From contig NZ_CP102280.1 in NCBI RefSeq assembly GCF_025150085.1, positions 1,747,001-1,811,000 on the forward strand: a DNA stretch of 64,000 nucleotides. The letters are read 5' to 3'. The stretch comes from Dorea longicatena. Its GTDB lineage: Bacteria; Bacillota; Clostridia; Lachnospirales; Lachnospiraceae. Both the position numbers and the translations under genes were made by a program. The notes beneath the pieces are model-generated. The model worked only from the letters and a program-made list of their open reading frames with translations, had not been told where the DNA came from and searched no databases. Positions 8,373-17,178 of this stretch are shown here, piece by piece; positions within the stretch are counted from its first letter, which is position 1, and each line of letters opens with the position of its first letter.

Positions 8373-9752
8373 TTAATATTCTTCCATATATTTCTGATAA
8401 GCCGCAATTGATTTTGCCATAGCATCTTTTCCTGGTGCTCCTATGGTGACACGCTTATTCACACATGTCTCAAGATCGATTGCTTTATAGATATCTTCTT
8501 CAAATACCGGCGAGGTCTTTCTGTACTCTTCCAGTGGAAGTTCATCTAACGGAATCTTCTTCTCAATGCATGTCAGTACCAGTTTTCCCACGATACCATG
8601 TGCATCTCTGAATGGTACACCGTGATTTACCAGATAATCTGCTGCATCTGTCGCATTGGTAAATCCGTGTTTTGCACTTTCTTCCATGCGGTCTTTATTA
8701 AACTGCATCGTCTTTAACATTCCGGCAAATAATGTGATACATCCTTTGGCTGTATCCATAGCATCAAATGCCCATTCTTTGTCTTCCTGCATATCTTTGT
8801 TGTATGCAAGCGGGATCCCTTTCATTGTGGTAAGGAGTGCATTGAGCGCACCATATACGCGTCCTGTCTTACCTCTTACGAGTTCTGCGATATCCGGGTT
8901 CTTCTTCTGCGGCATGATACTGCTTCCGGTGCTGTATGCGTCATCGATCTCCACAAACTGGTATTCATTCGAATTCCAAATGATGACTTCCTCACAGAAT
9001 CTGCTCAGGTGCATCATGATGATGCTGAGTGCAGATAACAGTTCTAATAAGTAATCTCTGTCGGATACCCCGTCCATGCTGTTCAGTGTCGGTCCGTCGA
9101 ATCCAAGTAATTCGGCTGTATACTCACGGTCCAGCGGATAGGTTGTCCCCGCAAGTGCTCCGGAACCGAGCGGACAGGTATTCATACGCTTTGCGATGTC
9201 CTGCAGTCTCTCGTGGTCTCTGCGGAACATTTCAAAATATGCTCCCATGTGGTGGGCCAGTGTGATCGGCTGCGCTTTCTGAAGATGTGTGAATCCAGGC
9301 ATGTATGTCTCGACATTTTCCTCCATCACGTGAAGGATCACTTCCAGAAGTTCTTTTAACTGTGCGTCGATCTCGTGGATCTCGTCTCTGGTGAAAAGCT
9401 TCATATCTAATGCAACCTGGTCATTTCTGCTTCGTCCGGTGTGAAGTTTCTTTCCCGGATCGCCGATGCGGTCGATCAGTGTTGCTTCCACAAAGCTGTG
9501 GATGTCTTCATATTTATCTGATATTTCTAATTTTCCGGACTCTACATCTGCCAAAATGCCATTCAGTCCGTCTGTGATCTGTTCTTTTTCTTCTTCCGTT
9601 AAGATTCCCTGCTTTGCAAGCATTGCTACATGTGCAAGACTGCCTTTGATATCCTGCTTATAGAATCTTTTGTCAAATGTAATGGAAGCGTTGAAATTAT
9701 ATACTAACTGGTCTGTTTCTTTTGTGAAACGGCCTCCCCATAACTGTGCCAT
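8373..9752 (-). CDS. argH: Argininosuccinate lyase
   Basis: Cleaves argininosuccinate to arginine and fumarate in the last step of arginine synthesis. The 459-aa protein starts MAQLWGGRFTKETDQLVYNF. It carries the fumarase/aspartase-superfamily signature GSSIMPQKKNPD at 276-287, the TGRSRNDQVALD region (105-116) and the THLQKAQPITLAHH region (155-168) with its catalytic His. Length is normal. ArgG is not adjacent in this window. A probable promoter lies at 9792-9819. Confidence 0.96.
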   Translation of the reverse strand: MAQLWGGRFTKETDQLVYNFNASITFDKRFYKQDIKGSLAHVAMLAKQGILTEEEKEQITDGLNGILADVESGKLEISDKYEDIHSFVEATLIDRIGDPGKKLHTGRSRNDQVALDMKLFTRDEIHEIDAQLKELLEVILHVMEENVETYMPGFTHLQKAQPITLAHHMGAYFEMFRRDHERLQDIAKRMNTCPLGSGALAGTTYPLDREYTAELLGFDGPTLNSMDGVSDRDYLLELLSALSIIMMHLSRFCEEVIIWNSNEYQFVEIDDAYSTGSSIMPQKKNPDIAELVRGKTGRVYGALNALLTTMKGIPLAYNKDMQEDKEWAFDAMDTAKGCITLFAGMLKTMQFNKDRMEESAKHGFTNATDAADYLVNHGVPFRDAHGIVGKLVLTCIEKKIPLDELPLEEYRKTSPVFEEDIYKAIDLETCVNKRVTIGAPGKDAMAKSIAAYQKYMEEY

Positions 9753-9791
9753 ATGGATTTCTTCCTTTCATTTTTAAGTTTACTGTTTCCG

Positions 9792-9819
9792 ATTTTAACA
9801 CATTTCCGCGTAAAAGCAA
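9792..9819 (-). promoter_or_regulatory. Possible argH promoter
   Basis: Minus strand: TTGCTT (9814-9819), 16-nt spacer, TAAAAT (9792-9797), about 40 nt upstream of the argH start. An AT-rich stretch TGAATAAATATG just upstream loosely resembles an ArgR box, but a single half-match is weak evidence. Confidence 0.4.
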
Positions 9820-9898
9820 ATATTATTACAGAAATTTACATATTTATTCACTCTAAAACGTGATTTTTTTCTTAATCCATGCAATTTTCTGATTCCAT

Positions 9899-10555
9899 TT
9901 ATGCATTTTCACTGTTTTTTCGTGCCTGCTGTTCTTCCAGACGCTGGCGCATGGAGAACTCACAGCCACAGTAGTCCTGCCGGTAAAGTCCGTACTGTGC
10001 GGATAATTCTACGGACCGCTTATATCCGTTCTTCTTTTTGAAATCTGACGTCAGATATGCCACGCCATACTCTTCTGCAAGTTTCAATCCAATCTCATTC
10101 AATTTTGCTGCATTCTTAAGCGGGCTGATGCTGAGCGTCGTCGTGAAGTACTCATATCCTCCGGCTTTTGCAATCTCTGCGGCCTCTCTTAAGCGGAGTT
10201 CATAGCATTTGAAGCAGCGCACGCCGCCTTCTTTTACTTCTTCCAGTCCCTTTGCCATCGCATAGAATTTCTCTTTCTCATAGCTGCCCGCAATGAACTG
10301 CACCGGATATTTCGTATGCATCGCCCCGATCAGTGTCTGCTGTTCGATGATGCGCTTGCTGTATTCACTCTCCGGGTAAATGTTCGGGTTGTAATAAAGT
10401 ACCGTGATCCTGAAGTAATTGCTTAAGTATTCCAGCACATAACTGCTGCACGGAGCACAGCAGCTGTGAAGGAGAAGGGTTGGTACCTTTTCTTCTTTTT
10501 GCAGATGATCGATCAGTTTATCCAGTTCTTTCTGGTAATTTATCTTTGTTAACAT
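9899..10555 (-). CDS. queH: Epoxyqueuosine reductase QueH (DUF208 family)
   Basis: Predicted to reduce epoxyqueuosine to queuosine in tRNA, as the non-homologous replacement of QueG. The 218-aa protein has the N-terminal vicinal cysteine motif HSCCAPCSSYV (Cys32, Cys33, Cys36) in a HUP-like fold. CFKCYELRL is central and DYCGCEFSM is C-terminal; these are the cysteine clusters proposed to bind the Fe-S cluster and metal. It is divergent from the ABC transporter genes. No other queuosine genes are seen nearby. Confidence 0.88.
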   Translation of the reverse strand: MLTKINYQKELDKLIDHLQKEEKVPTLLLHSCCAPCSSYVLEYLSNYFRITVLYYNPNIYPESEYSKRIIEQQTLIGAMHTKYPVQFIAGSYEKEKFYAMAKGLEEVKEGGVRCFKCYELRLREAAEIAKAGGYEYFTTTLSISPLKNAAKLNEIGLKLAEEYGVAYLTSDFKKKNGYKRSVELSAQYGLYRQDYCGCEFSMRQRLEEQQARKNSENA

Positions 10556-10668
10556 CTAATTATCCTCTCTTCTCTACATATCAGCATTTTACCACACCCG
10601 CCTTTTTTATTCACCTATTTTCTGTTCCGGTCATATCATATTATATACTTCACATCCAGGAGGTTCCT

Positions 10669-11445
10669 ATGGAACAGATTTTGAACCTACAGCATATTTC
10701 TTATACGTATCATACTTTAGAAGGGGAAACCCCGGCCCTGTCTGATATCTCATTTTCTTTGAACAAAGGGGAATTTGCCGCCATCGTGGGACCTTCCGGC
10801 TGTGGAAAATCCACGCTGCTTTCTCTGATCTGCGGTCTTTTGCCTTGCAGTGACGGACAGATCACAATCAATGGCAGACACCTGAAAGAGAGTACAACTA
10901 ATGTAGGATATATGCTGCAACACGATGAATTGTTTGAATGGCGCACGATCTATAACAATGTGATCCTTGGGCTGGAAATCCAGCATGCTCTGACGGCCCG
11001 GACGAAAAAGCGGGCACATGAACTTCTTAACATCTATGGTCTGAGTGATTTTGAGAATTCCAGGCCTTCGGAATTATCCGGAGGAATGCGCCAGCGTGCT
11101 GCCCTGATCCGTACATTAGTTCTGGAACCGGAACTATTACTTCTGGATGAACCTTTTTCCGCCCTTGATTACCAGACCCGGTTACAGGTTGGCGATGATA
11201 TCGGACAGATCATCCGAAATGAGAAGAAATCCGCGCTTCTTGTAACACACGATCTTTCGGAAGCTATTTCTCTTGCCGACAGGGTAATTGTTCTTTCCCG
11301 TCGTCCGGCAGCCATCATTCAGACTATTCCGCTTATCTTTCATCTGGAAGAAGATACTCCTATGAACAGACGAAATGCACCGGAATTCAAATCTTATTTT
11401 AATCTGATATGGAAGGAGCTAAATCAGGATGAAAAATCTTCATAA
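10669..11445 (+). CDS. ABC importer ATP-binding protein (SsuB/TauB/ThiZ type)
   Basis: Cytoplasmic ATPase of 258 aa. Walker A is GPSGCGKST (41-49), the signature is LSGGMRQRAAL, Walker B is LLLLDEPF, and the H-loop is LLVTHDLSEAISLADRV. These are typical of the nitrate/sulfonate/taurine/HMP importer family. The ATG at 10669 has CCAGGAGG upstream and begins MEQILNLQHISYTY; a longer upstream reading of the frame overlaps queH and is unlikely. The stop overlaps the permease start by 17 bp, showing translational coupling. No periplasmic-type binding protein gene follows, so the substrate is unknown. Confidence 0.9.
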   Translation: MEQILNLQHISYTYHTLEGETPALSDISFSLNKGEFAAIVGPSGCGKSTLLSLICGLLPCSDGQITINGRHLKESTTNVGYMLQHDELFEWRTIYNNVILGLEIQHALTARTKKRAHELLNIYGLSDFENSRPSELSGGMRQRAALIRTLVLEPELLLLDEPFSALDYQTRLQVGDDIGQIIRNEKKSALLVTHDLSEAISLADRVIVLSRRPAAIIQTIPLIFHLEEDTPMNRRNAPEFKSYFNLIWKELNQDEKSS

Positions 11446-12262
11446 AAGCCTAGGTACCGGTGCTCCGGCGGCACTTTCCACCGGACACCGGCACTATCTC
11501 AGACATTATCATTTTCACAGACTGCTGGTTATATTCTTCCGGATCTTCCTTTTAACGGGATTTTTATTCCTTTGGGAATTTTGTGCGTCACACCAGATCA
11601 TAGATTCTTTCATCTTCAGCAGTCCCTCCAAGATCATGAATGTTTTACTCTTAATGATTTCGGATCATAGTATTTTTCTACATCTCGGCGTCACCTTATA
11701 CGAAACTTTCGTCAGTTTCTTTCTTGTTATTTTCGTCAGTATATTATTTGCAATTCTTCTGTGGTACAGTAATAACCTTTCGGAAATCCTGGAACCTTAC
11801 CTTGTCGTATTAAACAGCCTTCCGAAATCTGCACTGGCCCCTCTTCTTATTGTCTGGCTTGGCGCTACAAAAACCACGATCATTGTAACCGGAATGTCCG
11901 TCGCTATCTTCGGTAGTATACTCAATCTGTATACCAGTTTCCGCTCTACAGATCCCGGAAAGATTAAGTTAATCTATACCCTCAGAGGGAACCATCTGCA
12001 TGTACTGACCAAAGTAATCCTTCCTTATTCTATTCCGGCTATTATCAGTAACATGAAAGTTAATATCGGATTATGCCTGGTCGGCGTCATCATCGGTGAA
12101 TTTCTGGCCGCCAAAGAAGGCCTTGGATATCTTATTATCTACTCAAGCCAGGTCTTCAAAATGGATTGGCTTCTTATGAGCATATGTATTCTCTGCGTCT
12201 TCGCGATATTTTTGTACGCTCTGATTGATTTCGGAGAAAAACTTTATTTTAAACATTTTTAA
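11429..12262 (+). CDS. ABC importer permease (SsuC/TauC type)
   Basis: Integral membrane subunit of 277 aa. After a basic N-terminal tail (residues 1-30) there are about six hydrophobic segments. The EAA-type cytoplasmic loop is degenerate (TLRGNHLHVLTKVILPYSIP, near 185-204). GEFLAAKEGLGYLI near the C-terminus is typical of SsuC/TauC/ThiX-like permeases. It partners the ATPase encoded immediately upstream. A binding protein is not encoded here and would have to come from elsewhere. The next gene is convergent. Confidence 0.88.
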   Translation: MKNLHKSLGTGAPAALSTGHRHYLRHYHFHRLLVIFFRIFLLTGFLFLWEFCASHQIIDSFIFSSPSKIMNVLLLMISDHSIFLHLGVTLYETFVSFFLVIFVSILFAILLWYSNNLSEILEPYLVVLNSLPKSALAPLLIVWLGATKTTIIVTGMSVAIFGSILNLYTSFRSTDPGKIKLIYTLRGNHLHVLTKVILPYSIPAIISNMKVNIGLCLVGVIIGEFLAAKEGLGYLIIYSSQVFKMDWLLMSICILCVFAIFLYALIDFGEKLYFKHF

Positions 12263-12271
12263 ACCTCCGCA

Positions 12272-12808
12272 TCAGATTCCCTGCCAAAACCATAAGATCA
12301 GCTGATCTCCTGCAAATAAGGTCATCATAATTCCCAGCACCAAAAACGGTCCAAATGCAAATTCATCCTTTCTGGTCAGCTTTCCACATTTCAGCATAAT
12401 AAGGCAATATCCTCCTGCAAGCATAATCGCACATGCCATCGAACAAATGATTTTCTCTTTTCCAAGCAGAAATCCGGAAACTGCCATGAATTTGATATCG
12501 CCTCCTCCAAATGCCCCGGGAATCAGAATGGATAAGACCAGCATCGGTCCTGCCACAGCTGCTGCCCCGGGGATCCGGTTGTATAAATCACTGTTCCCTG
12601 TCAGTACCATATCTGCTGCTGCGATCAGCAATATATAAATATGATATCTGCCGGGGATCTTACGGGTACTGTGATCCGTTAATGCCACCCGGCATAAGAT
12701 TCCGAGATAACATAATAACCGTATCCCGTTCAAAGATATTGCAGTGGCTTTCGTATAGTTAAGAAAGCCATCTGCTATTGTTCTTACTTCTACCATCTCC
12801 TGATTCAT
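12272..12808 (-). CDS. A24-family prepilin peptidase-like protein (CpaA type)
   Basis: Membrane aspartyl protease of 178 aa with several hydrophobic helices. The two catalytic aspartates lie in ALTDHSTRKIP and FGGGDIKFMAV, the two motifs of type IV prepilin leader peptidases. The N-terminal methylase domain and its cysteines are absent, as in CpaA/TadV-type short enzymes. No pilin genes occur in the window, so its substrate may be encoded elsewhere. The start is uncertain: the first ATG has little Shine-Dalgarno match. It lies 32 bp downstream of the secreted metallo-hydrolase gene and is probably co-transcribed with it. Confidence 0.8.
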   Translation of the reverse strand: MNQEMVEVRTIADGFLNYTKATAISLNGIRLLCYLGILCRVALTDHSTRKIPGRYHIYILLIAAADMVLTGNSDLYNRIPGAAAVAGPMLVLSILIPGAFGGGDIKFMAVSGFLLGKEKIICSMACAIMLAGGYCLIMLKCGKLTRKDEFAFGPFLVLGIMMTLFAGDQLILWFWQGI

Positions 12809-12840
12809 TTACTGTTATTCTTTTTGGGCCATTTTTTGTA

Positions 12841-13950
12841 TCAATAACATTTCCCGCAAGGTTTAAGGCCCTGTGCCTCTGCTTCTTCCTTTGTCTCTTT
12901 CTTTGCCGTATCCGGATTCATATTACCGCAGTGGTTCGTTTTATGGTATTTTGAACCAGTTGCCGATACCCATACTTGGTCTTCGGTTACTTTCTGCGTT
13001 GTCTGTTTCGTTACCGTCTGTTCCGTCACAGTCCCCTTATCTGATTCATCTCCCGGTGTATAATCATTACACGGTGCCGCACTCCAATTCAGATTTTTAC
13101 CGTCACTTGTTACTGTGACCGTTCCCTGTTTGTCGGTTCTGTACACCTGGATTTCCATACTCTGAAGTTTATCCATCGTATCTTTGTCCGGGTGTCCGTA
13201 TTTATTATCTTTCCCACAGCTGATCACCGCATATTCCGGTACGGTTTTCTGAAGGAAATCCCAGGATGTTGCCGTTGCTGATCCATGGTGTCCGGGTACC
13301 AGTACATCACAGTTTAAATCTATACCGGAATTGCACATCGCCTTTTCGCTTTCATGCTCTGCATCTCCCGTAAAGATAAAACTGTTCTCTTTATTTGTAA
13401 GTTTTATTGCAACGGAATTATTGTTACTTCCCTTAGCTTCTATCGTCTCCGGTGCCAGTATTTGAAACGAAGCACTTCCAAGCCTGTAAGATTTTCCTAC
13501 CGGCGGATGCTTCATTTTCAATCCGTCTTCTTTCACAGCTTTTACAAATGACCGGTATAACTTACTGGTATGTACATAGTTACTGGATATAACATTTTTC
13601 ACCTTAAAGCTCTTCAGGCATCCGATCAGACCCGCCATATGATCAGCATCATAATGGCTGCTGATCAGATAATCAATCTTCGTAACGCCCTGTTCTTTCA
13701 AATAAGCTACAACAAATCTTGAAGTCTTTCGATCTCCTCCATCATAGATCAGATTTTTCCCATCCGACTGAACCAGAATAGATAATCCCTGTCCTACATC
13801 AAGGAAATGCACTTTCACTGTCCCTGATGGAACAGTTGAGTTATTTTCCGCAGCCTGCGTCCGTACACTCACAGACACCCCTGTCATTGCCAGTGCCATA
13901 AAGATCGAAAGCAGTGCCGATAACAGTCTTTGCCTCCATATTTTTTTCAT
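12841..13950 (-). CDS. Secreted ComEC/Rec2-like metallo-beta-lactamase-fold hydrolase
   Basis: Exported protein of 369 aa. The N-terminus (about residues 1-34) is a signal peptide with basic MKKIWRQR and a hydrophobic core ending near TQAA. The metallo-hydrolase domain starts KVHFLDVGQGLSILVQ and has the metal motif HYDADH at 99-104, then FTGDAEHESE and LVPGHHGSATATS, as in the soluble nuclease-like domain of ComEC. After a Thr-rich linker (TVTEQTVTKQTTQKVT) there is a small C-terminal module, VSATGSKYHKTNHC through PCGKCY, a cysteine motif also seen at the end of other secreted nucleases. A role in extracellular DNA handling is plausible but inferred. Confidence 0.85.
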   Translation of the reverse strand: MKKIWRQRLLSALLSIFMALAMTGVSVSVRTQAAENNSTVPSGTVKVHFLDVGQGLSILVQSDGKNLIYDGGDRKTSRFVVAYLKEQGVTKIDYLISSHYDADHMAGLIGCLKSFKVKNVISSNYVHTSKLYRSFVKAVKEDGLKMKHPPVGKSYRLGSASFQILAPETIEAKGSNNNSVAIKLTNKENSFIFTGDAEHESEKAMCNSGIDLNCDVLVPGHHGSATATSWDFLQKTVPEYAVISCGKDNKYGHPDKDTMDKLQSMEIQVYRTDKQGTVTVTSDGKNLNWSAAPCNDYTPGDESDKGTVTEQTVTKQTTQKVTEDQVWVSATGSKYHKTNHCGNMNPDTAKKETKEEAEAQGLKPCGKCY

Positions 13951-13991
13951 TTTTCTTCTCCCCTTTCACACCCACAATTCTATTATACACG

Positions 13992-14021
13992 AAAAAAAGA
14001 ATCCCTACATCAAGGATTCTT
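13992..14021 (-). terminator. Terminator of tRNA-Thr
   Basis: Minus strand: AAGAATCC/GGATTCTT stem with a 9-nt loop followed by a run of U residues. It lies about 25 nt beyond the tRNA 3' end. Confidence 0.75.
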
Positions 14022-14044
14022 CTTTATATCTCATTCTGTATATA

Positions 14045-14117
14045 AGCTGGAAATCGGACTTGAACCGACGACCCCTTCATTACGAGTGAAGTGCTCTACC
14101 AACTGAGCTATTCCAGC
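14045..14117 (-). tRNA. tRNA-Thr(CGT)
   Basis: Cloverleaf on the minus strand: acceptor GCTGGAA/TTCCAGC, D-arm GCTC/GAGC, anticodon stem CTTCA/TGAAG around loop CTCGTAA giving anticodon CGT (Thr, ACG codon), and T-arm GTCGG/CCGAT with TTCAAGT. The discriminator is U and CCA is not encoded. It stands alone, with a terminator downstream. Confidence 0.95.
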
Positions 14118-14319
14118 ATGCTCTTATAACAGGCACGAATATAATTATACCGTATTTTCACATATTTGCAAGTACTTTTTTAATTATTATACGTTCTTTT
14201 CCGAAAAAGATTTTAACAGATTCTCATATGCAAACCAGAAATTCTGCCACGGCCGCTTAGGATTCTCTCTTCCATGCACGTCACGGCAGATCTGTCTGGC
14301 CTTACATATTTTCATCCAG

Positions 14320-15216
14320 CTATTTATCCTCTTTCATGTGCACCGTCACTTGTGGATATGGAATCTCAATTCCATTCTCATCCAGTTCCACTTTAATTTC
14401 TTCCAGCAGTCTCCATCTGGTCGCCCAGTACTCTTCGTTCTTCACCCAGGCACGGATACCGAGCACGACTGCACTGTCCGCAAGATCATTTACAAAGACA
14501 TTCATCTGTTCTTCTTTTAGAATACTTGCATCTTCCGACAACAGCTTTTCGATCATTGATTTTGCCTTTTTGATATCGGCATTATAAGAAATGCCTACCC
14601 GCAGATCCAGTTGTCTTTCGTCTTTTGCCGTTGCATTGGTGATACTGTTATTCGTCAGCATTCCATTCGGGATTACGATGGTCTTATTGTCAATCGTACT
14701 TAATTTTGTATAAAAGATCTGAATTTCTTTTACTGTTCCTTCTTTTCCATTCGTATCTTCAATAATATAATCCCCTACCACAAATGGCTTTAACAGAAGA
14801 ATCAGCACGCCTCCCGCAAAATTGGAAAGACTTCCCTGTAACGCAAGACCGATAGCCACACCACTGGATGCCAGTAACGCCGCCACCGATGTAGTATCAA
14901 ATCCAAGACTGGAGATCAGGCAAAAGATCAGAATCCCGTACAATCCATATTTCAAAAGTGAGTCTACAAACTGTTCAACTCCTTTATCTGCTTCCGAACG
15001 TTCAAATGAACGCCTCACAATCTTCCTGATCCACTTTATCACCAGTCTTCCGATAAAGAAAGCAACCAGTGCCGCCAGCACTTCCAGTCCAAATGTAATC
15101 AGTCCCGGAATACTGTCCTGCAGATATTGGGTAATCTGATTTACCTGTTTTACCGCCTGCTGGGTAGCTTCGGTCACTTCCTGAGTCGTATCTGTGATCG
15201 TTGTTGTATCTGTCAT
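14320..15216 (-). CDS. Small-conductance mechanosensitive channel (MscS family)
   Basis: Membrane channel of 298 aa that opens on hypo-osmotic stress. After an acidic, Thr-rich N-terminus there are about three membrane segments. The pore helix lies in VAALLASSGVAIGLALQGSLSNFAGGVLILLLKPF, and the beta domain starts with FVVGDYIIEDTNGKEGTVKEIQ. The pattern A/G-rich TM3, ALQGSLSNFAGG, PF.VGD is diagnostic of MscS. Length is typical. The start is preceded by GAGGAG. It is 14 bp downstream of the pgeF-like gene and may be co-transcribed. Confidence 0.92.
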   Translation of the reverse strand: MTDTTTITDTTQEVTEATQQAVKQVNQITQYLQDSIPGLITFGLEVLAALVAFFIGRLVIKWIRKIVRRSFERSEADKGVEQFVDSLLKYGLYGILIFCLISSLGFDTTSVAALLASSGVAIGLALQGSLSNFAGGVLILLLKPFVVGDYIIEDTNGKEGTVKEIQIFYTKLSTIDNKTIVIPNGMLTNNSITNATAKDERQLDLRVGISYNADIKKAKSMIEKLLSEDASILKEEQMNVFVNDLADSAVVLGIRAWVKNEEYWATRWRLLEEIKVELDENGIEIPYPQVTVHMKEDK

Positions 15217-15230
15217 ATCGTTTGCTCCTC

Positions 15231-16064
15231 TTATTTCAGTGCCAGAAATGCACTTAGATTTCCTCTTTTATTTCCCGTTGTGCGATGTGAAAACAGAATA
15301 TCCGGGTTACAGTGTGTACACACATTTGTCACAGCAATATGCTTCTTCAAAATTCCGGCTTCCTCGAATACCAATTCATTTGCTTTCCACAGGTTCAACT
15401 GATATTTACCGTTTTCTTTCTGATAGAATAATTCTGGCCAGTATTTTTCTTCAAAGCTTTTCTGAAATTTTACAATTACATCTTCACTTACCTCGTAACA
15501 GTCCTGACATATAGACGGACCAATGGCCGCAAGTATGTCTTTAGGATCCGAACCATATGTTTTTTGCATCAGTTCCACTGTTACTTTTCCGATCTTTCCA
15601 ACCGTTCCTCTCCAGCCCGAATGCGACAGTCCGATCGCTTTTTTCACAGGATCTACAAAATACAGTGGTACGCAATCCGCATAAAATGTCACCAGACAGA
15701 TTCCCGGTACATTTGTGATCATTCCGTCCGTTTCCATAAAACGTCTTCCCTTGTCCTCTGCTCTTACTACCGCCACATTTGTTGTATGTGTCTGGTTGGT
15801 AAACGTCATATCTTCCGGCTTTACTCCGATGGCTCTTGCAATCCTTCTCTGGTTTTCCTCAACATCTTCCGGATCATCGCCTCTTGTTGTGCTGATGTTC
15901 ATAGTTGCCCAGCATCCCTTGCTGACACCTCCGAGTTTTGTAGAAAATCCATGATGCACGATTCCCGTTTCTTCTAACATTGGATAACTCAGAAACGGAA
16001 CCCCATCTACTGTTTTTTCATCAAATATATGTTCCTGATTTTTATACTGTAATCCAAGACTCAT
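15231..16064 (-). CDS. pgeF: Peptidoglycan editing factor / laccase-domain protein (YfiH, PgeF)
   Basis: Cytosolic multicopper-oxidase-like protein of 277 aa, known as polyphenol oxidase family YfiH. In E. coli the homologue removes wrongly incorporated UDP-MurNAc-L-Ser precursors; some homologues also act on purine nucleosides. Metal and active-site motifs visible are TFYADCVPLYFVDP, IGLSHSGWRGTVGKI and AIGPSICQDCYEV. C-terminal CTHCNPDILFSHRTTGNKRG completes the family pattern. Length is normal. It sits 9 bp after yraN in a tight minus-strand run. Confidence 0.9.
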   Translation of the reverse strand: MSLGLQYKNQEHIFDEKTVDGVPFLSYPMLEETGIVHHGFSTKLGGVSKGCWATMNISTTRGDDPEDVEENQRRIARAIGVKPEDMTFTNQTHTTNVAVVRAEDKGRRFMETDGMITNVPGICLVTFYADCVPLYFVDPVKKAIGLSHSGWRGTVGKIGKVTVELMQKTYGSDPKDILAAIGPSICQDCYEVSEDVIVKFQKSFEEKYWPELFYQKENGKYQLNLWKANELVFEEAGILKKHIAVTNVCTHCNPDILFSHRTTGNKRGNLSAFLALK

Positions 16065-16073
16065 TCTCTTCTC

Positions 16074-16454
16074 CTATATTTCCACATAATCAAATGCATT
16101 CTGATATAAAATGATCCTGTCATCTTCTATACTTACTACATCAAACCTGCACGGGATTTCATCTATTCCATTCACCGTCATATAATAAAGTGCACTTTTT
16201 GAGATAACTCTCTGTTTGGCATAATCTACCGCCTCTGCCGGAGTTCCTTTCCGGTCATCTGCCCGGTACTTCACCTCGCAAAACACCAGATAATCGCCAT
16301 CTCTGGCTATTATATCGATTTCTCCGAGTTTGCACCGATAATTATATTCCAGAATTTCATATCCTTTTTCTGTCAGATATACTCCTGCCATTCTTTCATA
16401 ATAACTTCCGGTTTCACGGTTATTTCGTCTTTGTCCTCTTTTCGACCCTGCCAT
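16074..16454 (-). CDS. yraN: YraN family putative endonuclease (UPF0102)
   Basis: Protein of 126 aa with the Holliday-junction-resolvase-like core: GSYYERMAGVYL, NYRCKLGEIDIIARD and YLVFCEVKYRADDRKGTPAEAV. The ExD...ExK residues (GEID, CEVK) match the PD-(D/E)XK fold. Function is not established; a DNA repair or recombination role is usually suggested. It lies 64 bp downstream of rnhB, the common rnhB-yraN pairing. Confidence 0.88.
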   Translation of the reverse strand: MAGSKRGQRRNNRETGSYYERMAGVYLTEKGYEILEYNYRCKLGEIDIIARDGDYLVFCEVKYRADDRKGTPAEAVDYAKQRVISKSALYYMTVNGIDEIPCRFDVVSIEDDRIILYQNAFDYVEI

Positions 16455-16518
16455 TCTTTCATTCCTTTACACTGCTGATTCCATGCCTGGATACCGATTT
16501 TCCGCACTGTCTGCATCT

Positions 16519-17178
16519 TTATATATATTTCTTTATAAAAGTCCTTCTGTGTATCGGAGATGGTCCCAGTTCTTTCAGCCCCTCAATATGCTTCTTCGTT
16601 CCATACCCTTTATTACTTGCGAAATCATACCCCGGAAGTACTTTATCATACTCCACCATCAGCCGGTCTCTTGTTACTTTTGCAATGATACTTGCCGCCG
16701 CAATAGACACGCTCTTGGCATCACCTTTAATGATCGGCACCTGTGGGATCTCTACCTCCGGTATTGTTACTGCATCATTCAACAAAAGATCCGGCTGCAC
16801 CTTTAGATTGCCGATTGCCATACGCATCGCCTCATAAGTAGCCTGCAAAATATTGATCTCATCAATTCTTGCCGGACTTACAACACCGATTCCCGTTGCA
16901 ACAGCACGTTCCATAATCTCATCGTACAATGCCTCTCTTTTTTTCTCTGAAAGTTTCTTTGAATCATTCAGATACAAAATCGGGTCATCCTTTGGCAAGA
17001 TAACCGCACCTGCCACCACCGGACCTGCAAATGGCCCACGGCCTACTTCATCAATACCGCAAATATACTGGCAGTCGCTGTGTTCTTTTTCATAAACACT
17101 CATTGCTTCTGTTCTTTCCAGTTCTTTTTTCAGTTTTTCCTGTTGCCTTTTTAGTTTTTCTTCTTCTCGTTTATTCAT
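16519..17178 (-). CDS. rnhB: Ribonuclease HII
   Basis: Endonuclease that removes ribonucleotides embedded in DNA. The 219-aa protein has the metal-binding motif ICGIDEVGRGPFAGPVVAGAVIL (residues 39-61), with the DE pair. ILQATYEAMRMAI, LLNDAVTIPEV and the GDAKSVSIAAASIIAKVTRD segment with its catalytic acids follow. An N-terminal Lys/Glu-rich helix of about 35 residues precedes the core, as in other Clostridia. The start overlaps the end of the upstream signal peptidase gene by 8 bp, so translation is coupled. Confidence 0.95.
   Translation of the reverse strand: MNKREEEKLKRQQEKLKKELERTEAMSVYEKEHSDCQYICGIDEVGRGPFAGPVVAGAVILPKDDPILYLNDSKKLSEKKREALYDEIMERAVATGIGVVSPARIDEINILQATYEAMRMAIGNLKVQPDLLLNDAVTIPEVEIPQVPIIKGDAKSVSIAAASIIAKVTRDRLMVEYDKVLPGYDFASNKGYGTKKHIEGLKELGPSPIHRRTFIKKYI

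Noticed and set aside
14118..14319. Possible small gene between tRNA-Thr and mscS
   Set aside because: No open frame with a ribosome site; nothing recognisable.
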